NCBI GenBank assembly: GCA_902803685.1
Contig: CADCQR010000043.1
Coordinates: 1 to 37,704 of the forward strand
Length of the DNA stretch: 37,704 nucleotides
DNA from: an uncultured Erysipelotrichaceae bacterium
GTDB lineage: Bacteria > Bacillota_I > Bacilli_A > RF39 > UBA660
Reading direction: 5' to 3'
In this document: positions 16,525 through 24,374 of the stretch, in pieces
How the letters are laid out: the number at the start of each line of letters is the position of its first letter
How positions within the stretch are numbered: the first letter of the stretch is position 1
Notes under the pieces: model-generated
Databases searched by the model: none
What the model saw: the letters and a program-made list of their open reading frames with translations, nothing else
What the model was told of the DNA's origin: nothing
Made by a program: the position numbers and the translations under genes

Positions 16525-16755
16525 ATGGCAGAAGATAATGAGTTAATAGTGAGCAATGGAAAAATAATTCAAACAAATCCAAGTAGTGAAAAAAACGAAT
16601 TAGCATACAATACTGAGACTGGAAAGTTTGCGTCAACTGACGGCAGTGTCTCTATAACACCAGAAGATTTTGGCTCTACTCAAGAACAACTTGATACAAT
16701 GTTTAATGAAAAAAGTAGCGATGATGATAAGCCTAAGAGCCATACGCTTAACTAA
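16525..16755 (+). CDS. Small acidic hypothetical protein
   Basis: 76 residues, ATG preceded by the strong ribosome binding site GGAAGGAG. Very acidic and hydrophilic, without membrane segment, cysteine or recognisable domain. The middle reads AYNTETGKFASTDGSVSITP and the end is a Ser/Asp/Lys tail (KSSDDDKPKSH). The pattern ETGKFxSxDGS looks like a short beta hairpin repeated in natural small proteins, not like chance translation. A consensus promoter and a perfect-stem hairpin after the gene support it as a real, well expressed unit. Function unknown. It is divergent from the single-domain AAA+ ATPase. Confidence 0.7.
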   Translation: MAEDNELIVSNGKIIQTNPSSEKNELAYNTETGKFASTDGSVSITPEDFGSTQEQLDTMFNEKSSDDDKPKSHTLN

Positions 16756-16787
16756 TAGCTGGATATAAGAAAAACGGTTATTATCAT

Positions 16788-16830
16788 AAATAGTGCTAGT
16801 GAATGTAAATTTGCTACACTATTTTTATTT
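16788..16830 (+). terminator. Hairpin terminator after the small acidic protein gene
   Basis: AAATAGTG (16788-16795) pairs with CACTATTT (16817-16824); an inner TAG/CTA pairing extends the stem around one bulged C. TTATTT follows. Confidence 0.7.
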
Positions 16831-16866
16831 TGGTTTGATAAAAAATTGAAAGGCTCCTAGCTTCAC

Positions 16867-16930
16867 TAAGATAAAAAATGTTATCTTACTGAATATTAAA
16901 TATAGTATTAGGCAAATGACTTGCCTCTTT
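16867..16930 (+). ncRNA. Two further hairpins, the second terminator-like; possible small RNA or spare terminators
   Basis: TAAGATAA (16867-16874) pairs with TTATCTTA (16881-16888), then AGGCAA (16910-16915) pairs with TTGCCT (16921-16926) with a 5-nt loop and CTTTTTT after it. The second is a good intrinsic terminator, yet the acidic protein gene already has one 80 nt upstream and no other + gene lies between. The stretch could be a small RNA, but no clear promoter is visible, so confidence is low. Confidence 0.3.
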
Positions 16931-16940
16931 TTTATTTGTA

Positions 16941-16971
16941 AAAAAAAATACAAGACTGCCATAACTTGTAT
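16941..16971 (-). terminator. Rho-independent terminator of the cold shock gene
   Basis: On the minus strand ATACAAG, 10-nt loop, CTTGTAT (16948-16954 with 16965-16971), followed by eight T. It starts directly after the stop codon of the cold shock gene. Confidence 0.85.
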
Positions 16972-16972
16972 C

Positions 16973-17182
16973 CTAAAAACTTGCGCCTAATTGGCAAACA
17001 TCTCTTGCTTGTAATCCCTTTGGTGTTGTAATAAGTTCAAATTGTACTAATTCATCACTCTTTAAAGTCTTATACCCATCTATATTAATTGCAGAATAAT
17101 GAACAAATATATCATCATATTCTTTATATTTTATAAATCCGTAACCTTTCTCATTATTAAACCACTTTACTTTACCAATCAT
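16973..17182 (-). CDS. csp: Cold shock protein, CspA/CspB family
   Basis: 69 residues, ATG behind AGAGAGG. A single OB-fold cold shock domain with both RNA-binding motifs: RNP1 KGYGFIK (residues 12-18) and RNP2 DIFVHYS (24-30). The start MIGKVKWFNNEKGYGFI matches CspB-type proteins, and the length is normal. It binds single-stranded RNA and DNA in the cytosol and melts mRNA secondary structure, typically at low temperature or in stationary phase. It is a single-gene unit with its own terminator. The leader contains a short hairpin (17205-17219) just upstream of the ribosome binding site. Confidence 0.95.
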   Translation of the reverse strand: MIGKVKWFNNEKGYGFIKYKEYDDIFVHYSAINIDGYKTLKSDELVQFELITTPKGLQARDVCQLGASF

Positions 17183-17204
17183 ACTTTAACCTCTCTTTCT
17201 TCTA

Positions 17205-17219
17205 TACAGTTTTACTGTA
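17205..17219 (-). promoter_or_regulatory. Short hairpin in the cold shock gene leader
   Basis: TACAGT (17205-17210), 3-nt loop, ACTGTA (17214-17219), about 15 nt before the ribosome binding site. It could be a 5'-UTR structure affecting translation, or an operator. No T-run follows it on the minus strand, so it is not a terminator. Confidence 0.35.
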
Positions 17220-17281
17220 CAAAAAAGATAATACAACAAATAAAAATACATATTTCAATTTGATGATAAACTGCACTTAAA

Positions 17282-18394
17282 TTATGATTTTTGGTAATTG
17301 ATTGTAAAATCCTGTACAAAAAAATTATCAACCACTCTAGGCTTACAATCCAAATATTTATTATGTTCAATTATATTTTTTACTAAAGATAAGCCAACTC
17401 CCCTATTAGGTCCCTTAGTACTAAAACCGCTTTTGAATATTTCTGACAAATCAACGCTCTCTTTAATACTGTTTGCAAACTGCATATGTATCAAACCATC
17501 TTCTATATAAAAACATATACTAACAAGTTTATTGTCTTGTTCTTTAACTGCATCTATCATATTATCGGTAATCACTCCAATAATAGTAGTAATATCATTA
17601 TAATCTAGTTGTTTTATGCAATTATCATCAATTAATTCTAAATCATCACTAACAAATAGTTCTATTTTTGTATTAATTTTCAACAATTCAATAAGTTTAT
17701 AATTTAAAAAATACTTAAAGCCAAATAATTTTAGATGATTTAATTCTAATATATAACTTTTTGAAAGAACTAACTTATTATTTTCAAGCAAACTATCAAC
17801 ATAGTCTACCAATTTTTTATTATCAGATGCAATCATACTTCTTATAAATAAGAGCTGATTTGTATTCTCGTGTAACCTTTTTTTATACTCTAAATTTAAC
17901 TCTTGACTTATTTTTAAATACTCAGAAGCATCATGATATAATTTTGTTTTTAATTTTAATTGTCTATCTTTATCGACAATAAATTTAAAAGAAAATAGCA
18001 GCAAAAAGCTAATAAAAATCATAGTAATCCAATAAAAAATATTGCTGATAAATGCAAAAGGTAAATACATATAAACAAATGCTATAGAAAAATAATATTT
18101 ATATTTTCCATTCGGTATACTACAAATACTATTTCTTAATAAATTATTAATAAGCCAAAACGTCAAGCTCAATGTCAAAGCAAAATTAATAATCAACGGT
18201 ATTGGTCTTTTAGAAAAGTGCTTAATAAAAAAAAGAATAGTTGGATAAATACGTGCAGATTCAAAATGATAAATTAAAAAAACTAAAGGAAATATAAAGA
18301 TAGCAATTTGCTTTTTATTTTCCATAGAAAATCTAAAACAAGTAATTAGTAAATAACATATAATGAAGTTAATTATATTATAAAATGAATTCAT
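17282..18394 (-). CDS. AgrC-like GHKL sensor histidine kinase
   Basis: 370 residues. The N-terminal 140 residues form about five or six membrane helices and the C-terminal half is a kinase. The dimerisation helix carries RLHENTNQLLFIRSM with the probable phospho-acceptor His175, followed by Asn178 as in the AgrC/HPK10 H-box (RHDYxNxL). The ATP domain has the N-box DNMIDAV near 277-283 and a G-box KGPNRGVGLSLV near 327-338, characteristic of the GHKL family. Such kinases sense peptide pheromones. Its start overlaps the end of the LytTR regulator gene by 17 nt and it lacks a strong ribosome binding site, so translation is coupled. No AgrB protease or clear AgrD precursor lies in the window, so the signal is unknown. 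Confidence 0.88.
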   Translation of the reverse strand: MNSFYNIINFIICYLLITCFRFSMENKKQIAIFIFPLVFLIYHFESARIYPTILFFIKHFSKRPIPLIINFALTLSLTFWLINNLLRNSICSIPNGKYKYYFSIAFVYMYLPFAFISNIFYWITMIFISFLLLFSFKFIVDKDRQLKLKTKLYHDASEYLKISQELNLEYKKRLHENTNQLLFIRSMIASDNKKLVDYVDSLLENNKLVLSKSYILELNHLKLFGFKYFLNYKLIELLKINTKIELFVSDDLELIDDNCIKQLDYNDITTIIGVITDNMIDAVKEQDNKLVSICFYIEDGLIHMQFANSIKESVDLSEIFKSGFSTKGPNRGVGLSLVKNIIEHNKYLDCKPRVVDNFFVQDFTINYQKS

Positions 18395-19112
18395 TTAATT
18401 GATCTATCTTTGCTTTTAATGCTTTTTTATTACATCTAGATAATAAATTTACTTCATCAGTGTCAAAATATATAATCCCATCATCATAATTAATTTTTCT
18501 TACTTTTCTTAGATTTACTATACAACTTCTATGTGTCTTAAAAAAATATGTATCCATTAGCTCTTTTGCGATTTCATTAATATTCTTACGTACAGTATAA
18601 TCATCATTTTCACAAACTATAAGTGTTGAATTATCTCCCAAGTTCTTTTCAAAATATAAAATATCATCGTAAGGCAGCAAGAAATATTCACCCTTATAAA
18701 AGAATTTATAGGTCCGCTGTCCTAATATAATTTCCAAAGCTACTCTTAAAGTATTTAACAAGCAATTATTTAATGACTGACTTTTGGTTATGAAATCAAG
18801 CATTAATAGTTTTTTCATATAACCAACAATAATAAACTCCTCATGAGAAGTTACAACAATTATCTGACTTGTCCAATCGCCATTTTTTCTAATAATCCTG
18901 GCTAAATCTATACCATTTTTACCAGGAACCTCAACATCTAATATATAAATCTTATTTCCAGTAATATTATCAAGATAATTCAAAGTGTCTGAAGAAAACT
19001 CACTAATTTTATGAATTTTATAATTTATTTTTGATTTTCCCATTAACTTAGTAATAATATTCTCATAACTTTTCAAAAACGCCTCATCATCTTCATATAA
19101 AATGAAGTTCAT
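18378..19112 (-). CDS. AgrA-like LytTR response regulator
   Basis: 244 residues, ATG behind AGAGGTGAT. A receiver domain with acidic Glu7-Asp8-Asp9 and phospho-acceptor Asp59 (YILDVEVPGKNG) is followed by a LytTR DNA-binding domain from about residue 135: ILYFEKNLGDNSTLIV, YFFKTHRSCIVNLRKV. YILDVEVPGKNG matches the AgrA/PlnC-type YLLDI-x-x-x-x-NG pattern. It would be phosphorylated by the kinase encoded just downstream and bind direct repeats at target promoters. Promoter TTGCAT/TATAAT at 19224-19253 gives a leader of about 105 nt that holds an 11-bp tandem repeat and a 17-residue open frame. Confidence 0.9.
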   Translation of the reverse strand: MNFILYEDDEAFLKSYENIITKLMGKSKINYKIHKISEFSSDTLNYLDNITGNKIYILDVEVPGKNGIDLARIIRKNGDWTSQIIVVTSHEEFIIVGYMKKLLMLDFITKSQSLNNCLLNTLRVALEIILGQRTYKFFYKGEYFLLPYDDILYFEKNLGDNSTLIVCENDDYTVRKNINEIAKELMDTYFFKTHRSCIVNLRKVRKINYDDGIIYFDTDEVNLLSRCNKKALKAKIDQLNEFIL

Positions 19113-19146
19113 AAGATCACCTCTAGTTATAGACTACCACTATAGC

Positions 19147-19168
19147 AAAACAACTTAAAACCAACTTG
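19147..19168 (-). repeat. 11-bp imperfect tandem repeat in the regulator leader
   Basis: On the minus strand CAAGTTGGTTT then TAAGTTGTTTT, two 11-bp units with 8 of 11 matches. LytTR regulators bind direct repeats containing GTT, but usually spaced about 21-22 bp, so autoregulation through these is only a possibility. Confidence 0.3.
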
Positions 19169-19223
19169 ATTTTCTAGCATAATTTTATAAATACTGACTA
19201 TAATTTTTATACCACCAAAAGAA

Positions 19224-19253
19224 ATTATAACAGAATATAACAAATAAATGCAA
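19224..19253 (-). promoter_or_regulatory. Sigma-A promoter of the LytTR/GHKL operon
   Basis: On the minus strand TTGCAT (complement of 19248-19253), 18-nt spacer, exact TATAAT (complement of 19224-19229). It lies between metK and the regulator gene. Confidence 0.7.
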
Positions 19254-19272
19254 AAAAATTTATAATTTAGTG

Positions 19273-20385
19273 CTAAAAGAAGACTTTTTTTTCCCAAGGG
19301 AGATTATTTTTGCCAAAATGACCATAATTTGTGGTCTTTCTATATATAGGGGTTTGCAAATCTAAGCATTTGATCATCCCTCCAGGAGTTAAGTCGAACT
19401 TTCTTTGTATTTTAGAAATAATTTCTTCATCTGTTATAATACCTGTTCCAAATGTTTCAATAGAAATTGATATAGGATTCTTAATGCCAATAGCATAGCT
19501 TAATTGAATTTCGCACTTTTTGGCATACCCATTCCAAACAATATTTTTAGCAATGAATCTTGCCATATAAGCCGCACTTCTATCAACTTTAGTTCCATCC
19601 TTTCCAGAGAGTGCTCCACCTCCATTTCTTGCATAACCGCCATATGTATCAACCATAAGTTTTCGCCCGGTTAATCCGGTATCAGCAAGTGGCCCAGCAA
19701 TCACAAATCTGCCTGCTGAATTGATAATTATTTTTGTATCTTTATCTATTAAACTTTTATCAACCACATGATAAATAACCTTGCTTATGACTTCTGCCCT
19801 TAGGGATTCCAAGTCAACAATGTCTTTATGTTGTATTGCAACAACAATAGCTTCAACTCTTAAAATCATATCATCATCATATTCTATACTAACCTGAGTT
19901 TTACCATCTGGACCCAAACCTTTAACTAAATTTTTCTTTCTAACATAAGATAATCGTTTCGAAAGTTTATGAGCTAACATTATAGGGAATGGCATTAGTT
20001 CATTCGTCTCTGTACAGGCATAACCAAAAATAATACCTTGATCTCCAGCACCAGGATTTCCATCATTAATAGCCAAAGCGATATCTGGAGATTGTCTAGA
20101 AATATTAATATAGATATCGCAAGTTTTATAATCAATATCATATTCTACACCAAAATATCCAATAGATTTTATCGTATTTCTAACAATAAAATTGATGTCT
20201 AAACTAGCAAGACTTGATACTTCACCGGATATAAACACTTTATTCTTTGATACCATAACTTCAATCGCTACTCTAGCATTCTTGTCCCTGATTAAATATT
20301 CATCTAATAAAGTATCTGCAATTAAGTCACATAATTTATCTGGATGTCCCTCGGTAACACTCTCACTTGTAAAAATTTTTCTCAT
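19273..20385 (-). CDS. metK: S-adenosylmethionine synthetase (methionine adenosyltransferase)
   Basis: 370 residues, ATG behind GAGGTT. It makes S-adenosylmethionine from methionine and ATP in the cytosol. Visible landmarks are FTSESVTEGHPDKLCD at the N-terminus (ATP site), the signature GAGDQGIIFGYA, and the phosphate loop GGGALSGKDGTKVDRSAAY. The usual form of the last is GGGAFSGKDPTKVDRSAAY, so Phe to Leu and Pro to Gly are local substitutions. The length is slightly below the common 380-400. No SAM or T-box riboswitch is visible in the 69-nt gap upstream, which holds a 7-bp inverted repeat (20400-20421) and the terminator of the preceding gene. Confidence 0.96.
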   Translation of the reverse strand: MRKIFTSESVTEGHPDKLCDLIADTLLDEYLIRDKNARVAIEVMVSKNKVFISGEVSSLASLDINFIVRNTIKSIGYFGVEYDIDYKTCDIYINISRQSPDIALAINDGNPGAGDQGIIFGYACTETNELMPFPIMLAHKLSKRLSYVRKKNLVKGLGPDGKTQVSIEYDDDMILRVEAIVVAIQHKDIVDLESLRAEVISKVIYHVVDKSLIDKDTKIIINSAGRFVIAGPLADTGLTGRKLMVDTYGGYARNGGGALSGKDGTKVDRSAAYMARFIAKNIVWNGYAKKCEIQLSYAIGIKNPISISIETFGTGIITDEEIISKIQRKFDLTPGGMIKCLDLQTPIYRKTTNYGHFGKNNLPWEKKVFF

Positions 20386-20424
20386 TTTAACCTCAACTAT
20401 TAAACTACTTAATTAGTTTAACCA

Positions 20425-20462
20425 GAAATAAGAAAATAAAACAGAATACTTTTTCTATTCTG
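20425..20462 (-). terminator. Terminator of the transglutaminase-like gene
   Basis: On the minus strand CAGAATA, 7-nt loop, TATTCTG (20442-20448 with 20456-20462) followed by TTTTATTTTC. The hairpin overlaps the gene's own stop codon. Confidence 0.75.
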
Positions 20463-21561
20463 CTTCACCCAATATACTGTTATCTTTTTTGCTTGTATCT
20501 TTATTCTCTTCAATGATGTAATTGTCATCATTTTTCTTTTCTATGGATTGAATATCTTTAGTAGAATCTACTGACTTTTTTATGGTTGACTTAGACTTGG
20601 ATACAGGTACATAACTATTTCCCGTACACTTTGGTAAACTAGCACTAATAGCACTTCTATTATGAGTCAAACTAAAGTCTTTGTCATTTTTGTTGAAATA
20701 GGCATACATATTACCCCCAGTGTTATCCCAAGTAAGATCAACATTATAATAATAGTCATCAAGCTTAATAATATTCCATGCGTGGTCACCACCAGAATCT
20801 CCAGTAACATAATAGCATGGAATACCCAATTTCTGCATTATATACTGAAATGCCTTGGAATAACCGGCACAAACTGAATAGTGATTAACTAAGGCACTAT
20901 AGGCGCTTTGATTATTATCGCTACTCAAATCATAATTTAAATTTTGTACTAATCTATCATGCACAAATATTTCTTTTTCCAATAAATTATCATAATTCAA
21001 GGATTCCTGTAATATAGCATTTACCTCTCTGTCAAATAGACGCTTGTTATTTTCAATATCATTAGAAGTATTGTTAAACTTAAGAATTAATTGTAAACAA
21101 ATACCTTTAGTATTATATTTGTAAGCATAACTATTATCTAACCAAAATAATTCGGGATGATCATATAATAAAGCTTCCATAACTAAAGTTATATCGTTTT
21201 TATTAATATCAATAATAGGAGTAAAAGTATCGTTCATATTTAAAGAATTTGCATATATTTGTTTATATAACTTCTTATAATTATCATTAAGCATACCATA
21301 GTACGGATAATATGAAATATCAAATTCATATTGTTCACCCGTGTTACCAAAGTCTTTAACAACATCCTTGTCTGCCACAAGACTTCCTACTGCCTTTAAT
21401 GATTTCAAATTATCTAAATGATCAGCAATTAATAATTTCTTAGTTTCACCATTTTCTTTAAAACTACCAATCCACTGTGCTACACTAGGAAAAAACAAAT
21501 ATAAAAGGACTAAGCAACTCACAAAAGCCAAAATGTTTAATATTCTATTAAATATTTTCAC
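20455..21561 (-). CDS. Secreted or membrane-anchored transglutaminase-like cysteine peptidase
   Basis: 368 residues, GTG start 9 nt after GGAGGGGA. Residues 7-27 (ILNILAFVSCLVLLYLFFPSV) form a signal anchor. A helical region of about 160 residues precedes the transglutaminase-like core, with a catalytic triad readable as Cys231 (YSVCAGYSKAF), His260 (GGDHAWNII) and Asp275 (NVDLTWD). The last 60 residues are a disordered Lys/Asp/Ser tail. Proteins of this type (transglut_core3-like) act outside the cell as peptidases or cross-linkers; the substrate is unknown. It is a single-gene unit between metK and the flavodoxin operon, with its own terminator. Confidence 0.85.
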   Translation of the reverse strand: MKIFNRILNILAFVSCLVLLYLFFPSVAQWIGSFKENGETKKLLIADHLDNLKSLKAVGSLVADKDVVKDFGNTGEQYEFDISYYPYYGMLNDNYKKLYKQIYANSLNMNDTFTPIIDINKNDITLVMEALLYDHPELFWLDNSYAYKYNTKGICLQLILKFNNTSNDIENNKRLFDREVNAILQESLNYDNLLEKEIFVHDRLVQNLNYDLSSDNNQSAYSALVNHYSVCAGYSKAFQYIMQKLGIPCYYVTGDSGGDHAWNIIKLDDYYYNVDLTWDNTGGNMYAYFNKNDKDFSLTHNRSAISASLPKCTGNSYVPVSKSKSTIKKSVDSTKDIQSIEKKNDDNYIIEENKDTSKKDNSILGEAE

Positions 21562-21621
21562 AATACATCCCCTCCAATTAACTTACTATACTAACACACA
21601 ATATATCTATTATGCAGTGCA

Positions 21622-21651
21622 TCAAAATAAAAACTTGTCGATTTGACAAGT
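21622..21651 (-). terminator. Terminator of the map-ZIP-flavodoxin operon
   Basis: On the minus strand ACTTGTC, 5-nt loop, GACAAGT (21633-21639 with 21645-21651), followed by TTTTTATTTTG. It lies 10 nt past the flavodoxin stop codon. Confidence 0.85.
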
Positions 21652-21661
21652 AATTTACACA

Positions 21662-22147
21662 TTATATATTTTCGTTACTTTCTTCTAATTTATTTAACCA
21701 ATCTTCTAATTCATATAAATTAGATAAATGTTTGTTTTCAAATTTTAAAGATATAGCTTTTTTTAATGAAGCCCCAGTAATTTTTTCAATATTTTCAAAA
21801 GCTCTGCCTAACCAGCCGCCATTAGTAGCAACAGGTATAATTGTCTTTTGAGATAAGTCATATTGATGTAAAAAAGTATTTACAGGGCTGGCAACACTAT
21901 ACCACCAAACTGGGGTACAAAGAATAATCTCATCATACAAATTTAAATCAATATTTAATGGTTGAATATCAGGCTGATAATCTAAGGGAACTAATTTTTC
22001 TTCACTAGAAACCACTTTATCATAGTCTGAATCATAAGCTTCTTTTGGTTTAATTTCAGCCACATCATACTTATACTTATCACAAATCCTATCAACGATA
22101 CTTTTGGTATTACCAGAATACGAATAAAAAACAATCAAACGATTCAT
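21662..22147 (-). CDS. Flavodoxin-like protein
   Basis: 161 residues, ATG behind AGGAGG. The N-terminal RLIVFYSYSGNTKSI is the FMN phosphate-binding loop (S/T-x-S/T-G-N-T), and CTPVWWYSVASPVNTFL is the loop carrying the aromatic that stacks on the isoalloxazine ring. TNGGWLGRAFENI follows. Members of this group (flavodoxin_4-like) are single-domain FMN proteins that transfer electrons or reduce quinones in the cytosol. It is the last gene of an operon behind the ZIP transporter. The partner is not known. Confidence 0.88.
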   Translation of the reverse strand: MNRLIVFYSYSGNTKSIVDRICDKYKYDVAEIKPKEAYDSDYDKVVSSEEKLVPLDYQPDIQPLNIDLNLYDEIILCTPVWWYSVASPVNTFLHQYDLSQKTIIPVATNGGWLGRAFENIEKITGASLKKAISLKFENKHLSNLYELEDWLNKLEESNENI

Positions 22148-22177
22148 AGAAAACCTCCTGGTAAATATTATATCACA

Positions 22178-22867
22178 TTAGCAGAACATTACGTCTAAAA
22201 ACATCATCAATATAAATCCTATGGAAAAAAAATATATATAATACTTATAATCTTTAGATTCTGGTATTAATTCATTCAATACTACATACATCATACACCC
22301 CGCTGAAAAGCCGAACATAAAAGGCAATATAGAAGCAAAATTTACAAAAGACAATGTTACAAAACCAAATATAGGCTCTAAGACTCCAGATAGCATACCA
22401 TAAAGAAATGCTTTATTTTTACTAAACCCAGAATTGTGGAGAGGCAACGATATAATTGCTCCTTCAGGCAAATTCTGTAAGGCAATCCCAATACTAAAAA
22501 TAAAGCAAGCAAATAATGTTATATTACTATAGCCTATTAACACTGACAAAAAACCAACTCCAACGGCCATTCCCTCAGGAATATTATGTAATGCTATTGC
22601 TACTGCCATTTGATTTTTTATATTCAGACGACCAACAAAAGATAAAAACAAAATACCAAAAAGAAAGCCAATACAAGTCCATATAACTGAAATATCACAC
22701 CCAGGTATTAACAATGACCAGATACTAGCAGCCAACATAATCCCCGCAGAAAAGCTAAGCAATATACTATTTTCCCTACTATCCAACTTTCTTTTCGTTA
22801 AATAAACCAAACTTGCACCTAATGTAGTGCCCAAAAATGGAATAAGCAATCCCAAGATTAGTTCCAT
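22178..22867 (-). CDS. ZIP family metal transporter
   Basis: 229 residues, ATG behind AGGTGAT. About eight hydrophobic helices. The two metal-coordinating helices carry HNIPEGMAVG (helix IV) and LQNLPEGAIIS (helix V), the ZIP signature of the GufA/ZupT branch. The His of the second motif is replaced by Gln (QNLPEG), as in many bacterial GufA-like members. It is likely to import zinc or another divalent metal across the cytoplasmic membrane. It lies in an operon with map (whose product is a metal enzyme), a small unknown protein and a flavodoxin. Confidence 0.9.
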   Translation of the reverse strand: MELILGLLIPFLGTTLGASLVYLTKRKLDSRENSILLSFSAGIMLAASIWSLLIPGCDISVIWTCIGFLFGILFLSFVGRLNIKNQMAVAIALHNIPEGMAVGVGFLSVLIGYSNITLFACFIFSIGIALQNLPEGAIISLPLHNSGFSKNKAFLYGMLSGVLEPIFGFVTLSFVNFASILPFMFGFSAGCMMYVVLNELIPESKDYKYYIYFFSIGFILMMFLDVMFC

Positions 22868-22911
22868 TTAATCACCTAAAATATTATATGTAGTTTGCAA
22901 TTTATGGTTAT

Positions 22912-23178
22912 TTAAATTAAATGTAATTCTTTTATTTTATCATCAACTTTTTCTAAGACCTTATTTAAAAAATCTAGTGTTAAACCAGAAAAGAAAGCAT
23001 TGGGCAAATAATTAATATCACAATAACCTAACACATTATCATAAGTCGATATATAATCATCGGAACTTAAAAATTTTAAATAGTCGTTATAATCCATGTT
23101 CTTCAATAAAATGTCTAATTTTCCATCAATAATCTCAATCATCGCATTTTGTTCTTTACTTAAAACTTTACTAATCAT
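22912..23178 (-). CDS. Small hypothetical protein in the map operon
   Basis: 88 residues. The ATG at 23178 lies 8 nt after GGAGG (complement of 23187-23191); the GTG at 23187 is too close to that site. The protein is mostly helical and acidic, with no membrane segment. Features are SKEQNAMIEIIDGKLDILL at the start and VLGYCDINYLPNAFFSG in the middle, and I recognise no family. It lies 22 nt after map and 44 nt before the ZIP transporter gene, so it is co-transcribed. Function unknown. Confidence 0.75.
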   Translation of the reverse strand: MISKVLSKEQNAMIEIIDGKLDILLKNMDYNDYLKFLSSDDYISTYDNVLGYCDINYLPNAFFSGLTLDFLNKVLEKVDDKIKELHLI

Positions 23179-23200
23179 GAAAAACACCTCCTACAAGTAA

Positions 23201-23953
23201 TTAATCTAATCTAGGCGTTAGAATTTCATACCCTTCATCAGTTACTAAAATAGTGTGTTCAAAATGCGCAGCATTACTACCATCCTGAGTTTTTACAGTC
23301 CAGTTATCATCCATTATATAAACATTGCGCCTACCAAAAGTAAGCATTGGTTCTATACATATTACCATGCCAGACTTTAATTTTGGTCCAGTTCCAGGGA
23401 CACCATAATTTGGCACCTCAGGATCTTCGTGCATTTCCCGTCCAATGCCATGGCCACATAATTCACGTACTACTCCCAAATGATGATTTTCTGCATAGCT
23501 TTGTATAGCATGAGCAATATCACCAATTCTATTACCTGGTTTTACCATTTGTATTCCTTCGTATAAAGCTTTTTCTGTATGTTCTATTAAATATTTGTTA
23601 TCTTCATCAATTTCACCAACAGCATAAGTCCAACCGGCATCTCCCTGATATCCTTTGTATCCAATAACAACATCTATAGTAATTATATCCCCATCTTTTA
23701 ACTTATAATTATCTGGTATACCATGAACAACAGTGTCATTTACACTAGTACATAAAGTGGCCGGGAAACCTTCATAACCTTTGCAGGTTGGAACAGCATC
23801 ATTATTTCTAATAAATTCCTCACATAATTTATCCAATTCTTTAGTAGTGATACCAGCTTTTATATATGGCTTGATAAACTGATGCATCTTAGAGACCAAC
23901 ATCCCAGCCTGCCTCATTAATTCTATTTCTCTTTGACTTTTTATTGTAATCAT
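23201..23953 (-). CDS. map: Methionine aminopeptidase, type I
   Basis: 250 residues from the ATG at 23953, preceded by AGGAGAGGT. The frame stays open for 20 more codons, but a TTGACT/TATAAT promoter lies within them, so the longer start is rejected. It removes the initiator methionine from nascent proteins. The metal and catalytic residues are in the expected places: VVHGIPD (His), ITIDVVIGYKGYQGDAGWT (two Asp), ELCGHGIGREMHEDP (His), CIEPMLTFG (Glu) and FEHTILVT (Glu). It is the first gene of a four-gene operon with a small unknown protein, a ZIP transporter and a flavodoxin. Confidence 0.96.
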   Translation of the reverse strand: MITIKSQREIELMRQAGMLVSKMHQFIKPYIKAGITTKELDKLCEEFIRNNDAVPTCKGYEGFPATLCTSVNDTVVHGIPDNYKLKDGDIITIDVVIGYKGYQGDAGWTYAVGEIDEDNKYLIEHTEKALYEGIQMVKPGNRIGDIAHAIQSYAENHHLGVVRELCGHGIGREMHEDPEVPNYGVPGTGPKLKSGMVICIEPMLTFGRRNVYIMDDNWTVKTQDGSNAAHFEHTILVTDEGYEILTPRLD

Positions 23954-23975
23954 ACTACCTCTCCTAACTGCCAAA

Positions 23976-24004
23976 ATTATATTACAACAAACAGAAATAG
24001 TCAA
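23976..24004 (-). promoter_or_regulatory. Sigma-A promoter of the map operon
   Basis: On the minus strand TTGACT (complement of 23999-24004), 17-nt spacer, exact TATAAT (complement of 23976-23981). It fixes the start of map downstream of it. Confidence 0.8.
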
Positions 24005-24101
24005 ACACAGCACATATATTACTATTTTAATTAGTCTATTTATAGCGCTTACATTTTTGTTTCAGCTACTATGACATATAATATCTCAATAAAAATGCTG
24101 T

Positions 24102-24316
24102 ATGAAGAAAAAAATTAAAGACATGAAAAAAACGTCCGAATATAAAGAAGCTATATAAATATATGACAATGTAATAAGGGATTTCTACAGTCTAATTAAA
24201 TATTTAATAATTTTAAATCCAATTAGTTAAATCAACACAGAAGACTAACTGATTTAGAACACAAAATATCTCAACTTAAATTAGCAAATGATAATACTAA
24301 AAAAGAGAGACAAAAA
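24102..24316 (+). pseudogene. Decayed small gene (relic) in the 360-nt gap upstream of map
   Basis: The gap 24005-24374 holds no intact gene. On the plus strand an ATG at 24102 opens a frame reading KDMKKTSEYKEAI, an in-frame TAA at 24156, then IYDNVIRDFYSLIKYLI to a TAA at about 24228. From 24230 a frame shifted by one continues as a coiled-coil-like stretch (RRLTDLEHKISQLKLAND, then KKERQKK) up to the hairpin. The composition is protein-like throughout, which suggests a gene broken by one stop and one frame break. I see no good ribosome binding site and do not recognise the protein. Confidence 0.4.
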
Positions 24317-24346
24317 AAGACAACTTATTCAAAAATAAGCGTCTTT
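24311..24346 (-). terminator. Terminator of the NERD-domain gene
   Basis: AAAGAC-x-ACTTATT (24316-24329) pairs with AATAAG-x-GTCTTT (24334-24346) around a short loop; on the minus strand TTTTTTT follows. It may also stop transcription on the plus strand (CTGTTTTC follows). Confidence 0.8.
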
Positions 24347-24374
24347 CTGTTTTCTAATTGAATATGGAGAAATT

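Noticed and set aside
19127..19180. A 17-residue Cys-containing frame as an AgrD-like pheromone gene
   Set aside because: It has no ribosome binding site, lacks the amphipathic leader and acidic tail of AgrD, and there is no AgrB. It is kept only as part of a finding, not as a gene.
20386..20454. Possible SAM riboswitch or operator upstream of metK
   Set aside because: The gap is only 69 nt, part of which is the terminator of the upstream gene. It holds a 7-bp inverted repeat (20400-20421) but none of the conserved elements of known SAM riboswitches, so no riboswitch is called.
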